64,000 bases of DNA. Origin: Candidatus Hydrogenedentota bacterium. GTDB taxonomy: Bacteria > Hydrogenedentota > Hydrogenedentia > Hydrogenedentales > JAEUWI01. Shown in pieces: positions 51,981-62,900 of the stretch (its first letter is position 1; every line of letters starts with the position of its first letter). The position numbers were made by a program, and so were the translations under genes. The DNA is taken from positions 28,641-92,640 of the forward strand of contig JAEUWI010000028.1 in NCBI GenBank assembly GCA_016791475.1, written 5' to 3'. Under the pieces are notes generated by a model. It was given only the letters and a program-made list of their open reading frames with translations, did no database searches and was not told the DNA's origin.

Positions 51981-53652
51981 ACAATTCGTCTATATTTGCG
52001 TCAATCCACTCCGCCCGTTCTTGCAGCCAGTCCTTGAGGTACTGAATTTCGCCCTGGTAAGAATCGGGGTGGGGACCGGCAAACATCAAGTATCGGATAT
52101 CGGGAAACAGGGTGTAGCCGAGCGTCTTCCAGCGGAGGAACTGGCGCGCCTGAGCGGTGCCGACTTCCGCCACGATGCCGTCGATGCGCGCGTTCATCGT
52201 CGCCGTGTCGAATATACCGTCGCGCAGTTCATTCCAGCGGGCGATATACCGTTCTTTGAAGGCGGGATCGCGCAGCAGCCGCCGTGGCCAGGCGCTTCGC
52301 GAAATTGGTCCGCCCTCCTTCGTAAGGATGAAATCTTCCGTTCCCTCGAGTCCCTGGAAGCTGAAATAGCCCATGGCGATATTCAGATCCCACATGGGGC
52401 CCAGGTGCAGCACATCGTCGCGGTCTTTGTACACGTACGTGCTGGAGTGGAAAGCGTCCCGGTTCTTGAAGTACTCCTGGAAGAGCATGTAGTCGATGAA
52501 AGAATCCTCGTCAATGTACTTCGCGTAACCGGACTGGGGATTGGTGAAGGTGCCGCTGAAGAGGGCCTGCTCAAAGGCCGCAAGATGGCCCTGAATCCAG
52601 CGCTGCTGCAGATCGGTTATGTCGTCGGGATCGGGATAGACCAGGCTCGCCACGAAGCCATCCGCGATGGGCAGGCCCACTTCGTCCGGATCCAGGCGGC
52701 TGGGTTCCATGATTTCCAGCAGGTATCCACCGGTGATCTCCGGGGCGTGTGAGTCCTCCGGTTCGAGGCGGGAAATGTCCACGCGGTCGCCATCGCGCTT
52801 GATCCGTTCCGTGAGCACGTAGATGCCTTCGTAGGACTCGACAACCGGTACTTCCGGATCCGTCCGCAGGTAGACCTCGCAGAAGCGTGTGCGGGGCGCG
52901 TAGTAACCCAGGTCCGCCCAGAGGCCGTAACCCAGCACATTGCGGATCAGGCTTCGGTCCATCCAGGGGCCATAGAGTACCCAGTCTTCCTCTTCGGGCA
53001 TGCCCAGAAGCTCGGCATCCACGCCTTCGCCGGTCTCATCCCACAATTCCAGGCCCCAGGATTTCTTCGGAAAGGTCTGGGACGAGTTGCCGCGGGTCTC
53101 GATGCCGATGGGGCTGGTAAAGGTGGCCGAATCCGGATCGGGTGCCACGTTCTCCCCCTCGGCGCCCTCGATGATGTGCATGGTCGCGGTGATCTTCGGG
53201 TCGTCTAAGATGTCCTGGCCATCCGTGTCGATAATGACAATCGGCAGCTCGCTCTGGGCGTAGAGGCTGGCGGCATCGGTACCCTCGACCACCTCTCCAT
53301 CTTCCAGGCGCCAGGCCCAGCCCACGTTGTTGTTCGTCATTGTCAGCGGACCGCGGGTGCGGGTCACGGGGGTGCCGTCCACGTCGGCGGTTGCGCGGAG
53401 CCAGTATTCACCGGGGCCGTCCACGTTCGCGTCGCCCACGGCATTGCCGGGCAGCGCCTCGCCGAGCACATTCGCCGCCGTATCGAGACCCGCCTCGGAA
53501 TCCGCCACCGTGAAATAGGTGATGGCGTAGGGGGTCTGGTTGATCAATTGGAAGCGGAAGAAATTGGCCTTACCATTGCAGGCGCTTAGGACCAGTCCCA
53601 GCCCCATAAAGGTCGCGGCCAGACAAACGTAACGATTCGCTAACAGATTCAT
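51979..53652 (-). CDS. CotH-kinase-family lipoprotein
   Basis: A 557-residue predicted lipoprotein (MNLLANRYVCLAATFMGLGL, lipobox LSAC). The CotH domain spans ~150-540: IGIETRGNSSQTFPKKSWGLELWD, LLGMPEEEDWVLYGPWMDRSLIRNVLGYGLWADLGYYAPRTRFCEVYL, EGIYVLTERIKRDGDRVDISRL, YIDEDSFIDYMLFQEYFKNRDAFHSSTYVYKDRDDVLHLGPMWDLNIAMGY. CotH proteins are secretory protein kinases in spore formers; bacterial surface versions are widespread, and the DxN-type DLN here may serve as metal-binding residue. GGAGG precedes the ATG at 53652. Probably acts on surface or secreted proteins; substrate unknown. Confidence 0.88.
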   Translation of the reverse strand: MNLLANRYVCLAATFMGLGLVLSACNGKANFFRFQLINQTPYAITYFTVADSEAGLDTAANVLGEALPGNAVGDANVDGPGEYWLRATADVDGTPVTRTRGPLTMTNNNVGWAWRLEDGEVVEGTDAASLYAQSELPIVIIDTDGQDILDDPKITATMHIIEGAEGENVAPDPDSATFTSPIGIETRGNSSQTFPKKSWGLELWDETGEGVDAELLGMPEEEDWVLYGPWMDRSLIRNVLGYGLWADLGYYAPRTRFCEVYLRTDPEVPVVESYEGIYVLTERIKRDGDRVDISRLEPEDSHAPEITGGYLLEIMEPSRLDPDEVGLPIADGFVASLVYPDPDDITDLQQRWIQGHLAAFEQALFSGTFTNPQSGYAKYIDEDSFIDYMLFQEYFKNRDAFHSSTYVYKDRDDVLHLGPMWDLNIAMGYFSFQGLEGTEDFILTKEGGPISRSAWPRRLLRDPAFKERYIARWNELRDGIFDTATMNARIDGIVAEVGTAQARQFLRWKTLGYTLFPDIRYLMFAGPHPDSYQGEIQYLKDWLQERAEWIDANIDEL

Positions 53653-53911
53653 GATACCTCCCTGAAGGTAAGTTATCCCTGCCTGCATCCAGCGCGATCA
53701 GCCTGGGGGCTGTGTCGCCCGTGTCGCCGCCAAGCCACCCCTGTCCGCCAGGCTTTTCACATTGCGGCAACACCATGGCTACTGAGTGTACACGAGCCCA
53801 TCCAGGAATCCAAGAGGCGGGTGCGCGACCGGGAAATCCGTCGAACTTTTTCCGGCCATTGTCGTATATAGTAGATAGCACATGGTTTCAATTCGATGAG
53901 GAGAGCTGGGC

Positions 53912-56900
53912 ATGAGAACGTTGTATGCGGTTATTTTCCTTATTCTGGCGGCCGCGCCCGTGGGGGCGCAGGAAGAAGGAGCGGGGGCGGTCGTCCTGGA
54001 AGAGCGGGACCGGTTGATTCGTGAACGCTATGAGCAGGTGCTCCAGCGGGACCCGCTGCAGGATGCGGCCTTTGACCGGGTTTACGAGAGTTATATGCTC
54101 GGCGAGGGCGTAGACGGGTGGCTCAAGAAACTGGCGCCCGCCGAGGGGCAGACGGAGACCACCGGTGGTCTCGTGCTCCGCGGCCGTATCCTGGCGCGCC
54201 AGTTCAAGTCCGGTGAGGCGGTCGAGGCGCTTTCCAAGGCCCGTGAACTGGGCGAGGCCAGCCCCGCCTTCAATGCACTCCTGGGGCGGCTTTACTATGA
54301 AACGGGCAAGGACGACGACGCGATTGCCCTGCTGGGCACCGCGCTGGACGCCACGGAAAGCCCCGAGCAGCGCTCCGAAATCTGCCGCATGCTGGGCAGC
54401 GTCTATCTTCGCTCGGGGAAGCGCGCCGAAGCCGCCGCCGTCTGGGAGCGCATAGCAGCGCTGAATCCGAACGATCTCTTTGCGCTTCAGGAATTAGCCG
54501 AGATCTATGAAGAAAATCGCATGTGGGACGAAGCCATTGCCGCCCGGCAACGTATCATCGCGGCTGCGTCGAAGGACCCCTATCGCCAGTGCCACGCCTG
54601 GCGCGCCATCGGCCAGTCCCTCCTCGCGAAAGATGACCATGCGGGGGCCATTGCGGCCTTCGAGCAGGGGCTGGCCCTCGCCGCACCGGGGAACTGGCTC
54701 CATGAGGATCTGAAAGGTCGACTCGTGGGGGTCTATGAGTCCCGGGGCGACCTGGAAGGGCTCTCGGCCTACCTCGAAGCCCGCATCGCCCAGGATCCCA
54801 CGGATCTCTCCCTTTCCGAGCTATTGGCCGATGTTGCCCTGCGTCACGAAGATACGGCCAAGGCTGAAACACTGCTCAAGGACATCATTGCGCGCGCGCC
54901 GGGGCGCGTGTCGGCCTTGGAGATGCTCATCAGTCTCTACCATCGGGCCGATCGAATGGACGAAGTCGCGGCGACCTTTGAGGCGCTCATCGCGCAGTAT
55001 CCCGCGGAGCCGGACTATGTGCGGCGGCTGGGCGAGGCCTGGCTGGAACACAAAGCGCCCGAGAAGGCCCTGGAGACCTGGCGCCGCGTGGTCGGCGACG
55101 GGAGCGTGGCCGGCAATCACGCTCAGCTCGCCGAATGGCTGGAGCGGAGCGAGTTTTTTCCCGAAGCGGCGGCGGCCTACGAGGCGGCCCTGGCCCTTCG
55201 GCCGGATCGCGAGTGGCGCCTGCGCCTGGCGAGTCTGAAGTACGACATGGGCGAGGAAGAGGCGGCCCTCGCGGCGTGGCAGGCGGCCGCGGCTCCGGAA
55301 GATACGCCCGCCGGAGAAGTGGCGGAGATCGCCGCGATACTGCTGTCGAAAGAGTTCAAAGCCGAGGCCGAGGCGCTCTATTCCCGGGCAATGGCACTGG
55401 AGCCCGACAATCTCGACCATGTCCTGGCCTACGCCCGGCTGCTCACGGCGCGCGAAGATCACGCCGGGGCCGTGGCGCAGTACACGCGTCTGGCGGAGCA
55501 GGACACGAGCGAGTACCTGAAAAACGAGGGCGAGCGGGGGCTTCTTGATGCCTACGAGGCCCTCGGAACACTGGATCAGCAGCGCAAGGCCTGGGAAGAG
55601 GCCATCGTGCGGGCCCCGGGGGACACGACGGCCCGTCTCAAGCTGGCCCGGCTCTACGCCCGCCTGGGCAACCGACCCGGTGTGGTGAAGTTGTATGAGG
55701 AATGCGTCGCCATCGATCCCGCGCGTATCGAGTTTCAGCGACTGCTCGCCGGGGCCTATAAGGAGAACCGGCAGACCGAGAAGGCGATTGAAGCGATCGA
55801 GGGGCTGATGTCGAAAGACGCGGAACGTTCCCAGGCCTACTTGCGCGACCTGCTCGCACTTTATGGTACCTCGGGCCGACCCCAGGAGGCGATCCGATCC
55901 GCCGAAAAGCTGGTGGAACTTTCCCCCTCCAGCCCCGAAGCCCGCACGGCGCTCGCCCAGGCGTACCTTCGCAACGGCGAGCCCGAAAAGGGCCTCCAGC
56001 AGTACCGGAACCTCGTCCAGCTCGACGGCGCCCAGTCGGCCTACTATCGCGAGTTTGGCGACGCCCTGCAGCAGTTCGGCAGCTTGGGCGAGGCCCAGGA
56101 AATCTACCGGAAGATGCTGGAAACCGCCACGGACGATAACACGCGGCTCGACGCGGTGAACCGGCTGGCCACGGTGTATGTGCGCAATGGCCAGCGCGAT
56201 GTGCTGCTCTCGGAGTTCCAGCGCCGGGTCAGCGCCGCGCCCAAGAGCCTGGCGGCCTATCAGGAGCTGGCCGCCGTGTATCGCGCCGCCGGAGATCTTC
56301 GGGGGGCCATGGAGACCCTGGAGCGGGCCCGGGGCGAGGTCGAGGATCGCGACGCGGTCCTGCGCCTCGTGATGACCGAGGCCTATCAGGCCGGCGATCA
56401 CCAGAAGGTGCTGGCGGTCTACGAAGAGCTTCTGGCGCGGTCGGCCCAGCCCACGCCCCAGGATCTTGATCGGCTGGCCGGCGCCTATGCCCAGGTCGGG
56501 CGGATGGATGACGCCATCACCGTGTGGGAGCGCATCACCCGTGAGAACCCCGATGACGCCGCCGTGCAGTTACAAGTGGCCCGCCAGTTGGAGGCCTATG
56601 GACTCTATGACGAAGCGAACGCCCGAACGGAGCGCGCTCTGGAGATTGACCCTTACGATCACAATCTTCGCTTCGATTATGCCCAGCAATTGATCGGCTT
56701 CAACGAGATCGACAAGGGACTGGAGCAGTTGAAGAAGATCCTGGACATTGGCGAACGTCCAGAAGCGCCCCAGACCAACGGGACCCAGCCGCCCGCCACC
56801 GCTCGGCCGCCCGCGAATTTCCCGTCGTTCCCTGCCTTCCAGGGAGGGATGTCGATGAACATGAACATGAATATAAACATGAACATGAACATGAACATGA

Positions 56901-59900
56901 ACATGAATATGAATATGAATATGAATATGAATATGAATATGGGCTTCAGCAGGCCTTATCGTTCGCGGGGCGGCTTTGGCGGTTATCGTTCCCGGGGCTA
57001 CGGCCAGAGCTTCAACGATGTGCGCCAGCAGGTCGTGCAGACCATGGTCCATCTATCCCGCCAGCTCGACGAAACCGAGTCCATGGTCGATACTTACCGT
57101 AAGCGTATCGAAGCGCAACCCGAGAATATCGACGCGCGACGCGACTATCTTCTGGTCTGCGAGGCGTCCGAGCAGCCGGAGCTTGCCCTGGAAGCCGCCC
57201 GCGAACTGTCCGCGCTCCAGCCGGAAGATCTGTCGCTTCGCTGGCGCATCTTCGGTTACCTCCAGCAGCTTCAGCGAAGGGATGAAGCAATCGCCATGGC
57301 GAAGGAAATGTCACAGCAGCCCGACACGAACCTCGCGGGCCAGGCGCGGCTCATGCATATTCGATTGCTGGCGGAGAGCGAGCGCTATGGGGAGGCCGAG
57401 GCGGTGCTGGCCGAGTTGACCGCGGAAGCGCCCGAGAAGGCCCAGATTTACCTGCAAGTCGCCGCTTCATTTCAGCGGGCCGAGAACCAGGAAACGGCCG
57501 ATCAACTCTACCAGAAGGCCGCCGAACTTGACCCCCGCTTTCTCAACGCCGCCCTCACGGGACGCGCGCGCCTGCGTCAGGAGCGCGGCGACGCCGCCGG
57601 CGCACGGGATTTGTACATCGAGGCGGTGTTTGCCCCGACCGCTGAGGCGGTCCCCAACATGTTCCAAGCGCAACGGAACTTTCCAACGCCGCTCTACATG
57701 CCCCAGGGTTCCCGGCGCGGTCGCCAGTCGGGCGGCAATATTTCCATGCTTCAGGGATATAACTTCCCCGTGACGGATCATCAGCGGGCTCAGGCGCTGA
57801 ACGAGGCCTACCGCCTGACTTCGACTCCCGAGGAGTTCGCACCGGTCATCGAGCGCCTTCGCGCCGAGGCCGAGAAGTACGCGACGGCGGAGAGCGACGA
57901 AGCGCGGCAGGAAGCTTCCAACTTTGCCTACTTCTATGTGGCGTGCCTTCGCAATACCGAGCGCGACAGCGAAGCCGTTCAGGCGGTCGAGGCCCTGCTT
58001 GCCCGGCGTCCGGGGGACTTCCTCCTCCAGAATTTCCGCCTATTCCTGCTGGACGAGCAGGGGCGATTTGATGAAATGCTCGGCGGCTATACCGAAATTG
58101 AAACATCGAATCCCGCGTTGGCGGGCGAGGTCGCACGCGCGCGGCTCCAGCTCGCTCTGGCGCAGGAAGATATCGCGGCCCTTCCCGCGCTCTATCGCGC
58201 CCTGCCCGATACCCCAATCGGCGGGACGGTCCGCGGTAACGTGGGGATGCGGGCCAATCACTTGAGCCAGGTGGTGAGGACGCTGGAGAACGGCGGCGCC
58301 CGCGCCGAGGCTCGGGCGCTGCTGGAGGAGGAGCTGGCCCGTTCGCGCGATGCGGGCATCCTGATCCAGTTGTCGCGCTCCAGCGCCGCGGAGCATCGCT
58401 ACGACGAGGCCATAGCCTATGCCCGCGAGGCCTATGAAAAGCAGGGCGCAGTCCGGGGGCGCGGCCAGAACTTTCAATACACGATGAATGCGATGTCGCT
58501 CCAGACCCAGGGGCTGTACGGGCTTGAAACGCTCTGGAACGCCTACCGAGAGGCCGGTCGCGAGCAGGAACTCATCACCGACTTCGAGTCGCGTTTGGAG
58601 GGTCAGCCCACGTCCGTCACGCTGCGCGAGTCCCTGATCGGGCTCTACATGGAGAGCCGGCAGTACGATCTGGCCCGGACGCAAATGGAAAAGTTGCTGG
58701 AGCTTCGTCCCAACGATGTGCAATTGAAAGTGCGCTATGCGGGCCTGCTGGAATCGAACAACGATCCCGCGGGCGCGCTCGCCGTGCTGGAGTCGGTGGT
58801 GGCGGCGCGCCCGTCGGCTTCCAGGAATATCACGGGCGAAATCCGGCGGCTCTACAAGGATTTGGGGAAGAAGGAAGAACTCGCTGCCCTCGAGCAGCGG
58901 GTAAAGCGCGAGGCGCGCACCGTCAACGAACTCCAGGAACTGGCGCAGCAACTCGGCCAGGAGCGGGAATACCTCCAGGCGGCGGAATTGCTCCAGCGCG
59001 CGTTGCGCATCGAGCCGCAGAATGTCTGGCTGACTTTTCAGATAGGTGACTACTACTGGCAGGCGGGAAACAAGAGCGAAGCGGCCGCCGAATATCTGAA
59101 GCTTTACCAACCGACATCACCCCAGGCCGGAATTCAGGTGGACACGGGCCGCACCCCCGAAATTATCCAGCGCATTGCCGAGGCGGGCCGGCTGGAGGAG
59201 TTGAAGGCCATCGCGGCGGCCACGCACGCGGACGAGTACACCGCGCGTTCGCTGAAAATTCTGGCGGCTCTTATCGCGCGCCACGAGGGGCGCGCGGCGG
59301 AGGCCGAGCAACTACTGAAGAGCATTGCCACCGCAAACGCGGATCAGCAGGTCAGCACGCTCCTGGCGGGGCTTGCCGAGGCCCGGGGCGATCTCGCGGC
59401 GGCCATCCAGTATCTGGAGTCGGTGGGCAAGGTCGCGGGGCAGACCGACTACCAGCGCCTGGCCATGCTCTATCTTCGCGCCGGGGAACCGGAGAAGTCC
59501 CTCCAGACCTGGAAGAAATTCGCGGAGCAGCATGGCGGGAATTTTGGTCACGATCAGGCCATCCGCGCTCTTTCCGAGGCGGGCGCTGACGAAGTGGTAG
59601 TGCCCTACTTCAAGGAGGTATTCACCTCAATACCCGCCTCCGACCCGGCGCGGCACGAACTGGCCGAATCGATCATCCGGCTCAACGAAGCGCGGGGCCG
59701 CTACGAGAGCCTGATCGATTCCGAGATCTTTTCTACCGAAACGAAGACCACGGCGGATCTGGCCCGGCGATACGCGGGCGACCTGGAAAATCTGCCGGGC
59801 CTTGCGCGGCGCCGGATCGAGCCGATAGCGGCGCGCTTTCCGGAGAACCGCGAGCTTCAGGCCCTCTATGCCGATACCCTGCAGAAGTCCGGCGACCTCG

Positions 59901-62900
59901 CGGGGGCAATAGCGATATATGAGAAGCTACTTGGGGACACCGAATTTGACAAGGATTTTGGCGATCGCTTCAGCGGCATGCTTCGGGAGTCGGGCAATAT
60001 CGATGCGTGGCGCGAGTTCGCGCTGAACCGGGCCCGCCGCCCCAATCCTTACGAAAACGTAGTCCGTGAGGCGAGCCAGGCCTTGATAGAAACAGGCCGT
60101 CGCGGTGAGTTGGCGGCCTTTCGCGAGGAGGTTCTGGCGAACTCGGAGCCGGGGCAGCACAGTCGGCTCAGGGCGGGCTTCGCCGAGTTCGACGCGGAGC
60201 GGGGCGACGTGGTCGGCGCGCGCGCTACTTTGAAAGCACTGATGGAGCAGTCCAACGACAGATACATCCAGGCGCGCTACCTTCAGTTCCTGATCGTCAG
60301 GGGATTTCATGCCGAAGCGGGACAACAATATGCCCAGTGGCCCGAGGAGGTCCGCGACACCGTTTTTCAGGAACTTCGATCACGAGGCGTCATGGGCGCC
60401 CTGCTGGCCAGCGGCAACACGGAGGCCGCGTGGAAAGAATTGTTGCGCGGCGTGCTTCGTCGCGAGGCGGGCCACGATCCCGCCGGTTACCAACTCGCCC
60501 AGGAGCTGCGTGCGCTGGGCGACTTCTGCAACCATGTTGTGCCCGCTTCGGTGGTGGATGGCTATATCGACGCGATCCGCAAGCAGCCGGTACTTTCCAA
60601 AACCGATCGCTTTGTACTGGCCTGGTGGGAGATCAACCGGGGCCGCTGGCCCGCCGCTCTGGAGCTACTCGGCGACTACCGCGACGAGCGGATGTTTCAG
60701 GAGCTGATAGAGCGAGCGAAGGACCTGTTGCCCCAGGATCTGCGACAGGAGACGCTGGAGAAACCGGTAGCGGCGCCCGCGGCATCCTCCGAGGCCGAGG
60801 CGGTGGCCGCCACTCCGGAAGCCACACCCCAGGCGCGCATCGAAGCGGCTCGGGAGCTCGCCAACAACGGGAAGGCACAGGAAGCCATTGCCCTGCTGGA
60901 TGCCGTGACGCTCTCGGAAAGCGACTCCGAGCTGCTCCAGCAGCGTGCGCAGGCGTATCGTGCGGCCAACGCACCCGAGAAGGCGGCGGCCGATCTGGCC
61001 GCACTGCTGGTGCGGCAACCGGACTACCGCAACGTGCGGGTGAAGCTCGCCGAGTGTCTTGCCCTGGCGGGAAAGCCCGCCGAGGCCATGGCGGCGTGGC
61101 GGGAGGCGGGGGAGCCGGTCAATACGGAGTTCGCGCGGGTCCTTCTCGACAAGTCCTGCTTTGCCGAAGCCCTTGAAGTGCTGGGCGACGCCGGCACGGA
61201 AGGCGGCTGGGCCGTGGATGTCGCCCTGCTCCGTGCCCGGGCGCTGGAGGGCACAGGGCAGATCGAAGCCATGGTCGCATCGCTGGAGTCCGTGTATCAC
61301 GATCTCAATGCGAATGGTCAGGAGGGCCTCGTATCGAAGCTCGGAACGCAACTGGAAAAGTCGGCAACCTGGCAGACCCTGCTCGGCACGGACTCGCTGA
61401 AGTCCAACGCTTTCGTGAATCATGTCTTGCTCAGCATGACACGCAACGTGAATCCAGATACGGCCGGGCGCCTGCGGGACGCCTTGCTCACCCGTATCGA
61501 TTCAAGCTCGATTGCGCATCGCGACGACGCCGAGAATTTCAGTCTCGTGCTGAGGGAGTCGGGCCAGCGCGATCAGGCCGTCGCGGTGCTGGTGGCGGCG
61601 GCGAAACACCCGCGCACCTCTCGGCATTCGGATCGAGTGCTGGTGGATGCATTGTACAACCTGGAAGCGCGCAGTGAAGCGGCCGGAATGCTCATCGAGC
61701 TTTCCCGCACCAATCCAGAAATACTGACCCACGATCCGGCCTATGGACTCTATCGCGCGGAGGAACTTGAGGACCCGGCAATGCGGGATGCGCTCTTCGA
61801 CCGCGTTGCCGAGCTGGCGCCCACCGACGCCATGGCGACCTATGTGGCGGCGTTCAAAGCCTGGTATGGCCCCGACAAGGCCGCGGGGCTCGCCGCACTC
61901 ACGGCGTTTGCCGATGCACCGGGCGCCCAGTCGCCCCACTTGTTCCGACTGGCGGATCTGTTCCGCGCGCAGGGAGAAGACGCGTTGGCGATTAAGTGCC
62001 TGGAGCGATTGGCCGGAGGTGATTATGGCGATGAAGTACAGGATCGTGCGCTCCTGACGCAGATATCCTTCAAGCGGAAGGCGGGGGACCCGGCCGGGGC
62101 GCTTGAGCTATTCTCGCGCCTCCTCCCCGCGCCGCTGCCCATGCGTTCGGAGGCCTGGCAGGAAATTGCCTCATATTTCAGCGAATTGCCCTATGAAACC
62201 GTAGAGCCTCTCATCGTGGCGAAGATTCAGGCAAGCCCGGAGCAACCCGGCGTAGGGGATTTGGCGGCCCTTCGCGCCGCCCTTGCGTCGCGACATGGGT
62301 TACCGGTTCCCGCCCTCGATCCCGCGAGCCTTGGGGTTCCCGCCGCGCGCGAGGCCGAAGTGCGGCTTTTGGGTAATCTGATCACGTCCTGGGCGTCCTC
62401 GGACATTGCCGAAACGAACGATTGGTCAGAGATGGCCCGGGATCTGGACGGAGAAGTATCCGCATTGCTGCGAGGTGAGGACGTTCCCCTTCCCCCATCT
62501 CGGGAATGGCGCGCACTGGAAGAAGGCGATTCTTATCCCTCGCTGCTGGTGGGACGAATGTCCGGCGGCTTCTCGGGTTCCTGGGGCACCCGGGGCGCAA
62601 GCGAATTTCTCGTGAAGTTGGAAAGTCCAGACGTACGAACCGTAACACTGGCGATCGGAAGCAGTGATCAAATCCGGCTCTGGGTGAATGAGGGCGAAGT
62701 CTATTCCAACCGCTCGGGCCGCTTGAATCTCCTGGATACGGATCGGGTTGAAGTTGCATTGAAACAGGGTATCAACTGGGTCTTCGTTCGTTGCCGTCAC
62801 GGCCAGGAAGTGAACTCCGGCGTTTTTTCTCTGGCCATAGTCTCCGGCGCCGAGGGCCTGCGCGTGGTCATGCCCTCCCTTCCCGCGCGGGATGAAGGGA

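Noticed and set aside
51705..52037. Plus-strand frame with Met-Gly-Leu repeats
   Set aside because: Produced only by reading the 9-nt and 7-nt tandem arrays; no ribosome binding site or conserved domain.
53844..53872. Promoter for the giant TPR gene using TATAGT at 53867
   Set aside because: The -10 fits well but the region 16-18 bases upstream (AACTTT) is a poor -35; left uncalled.
56570..57052. His-Ile/His-Val repeat protein on the minus strand
   Set aside because: It is the antisense translation of the Met-Asn codon repeat in the TPR gene and not a metal-binding protein.
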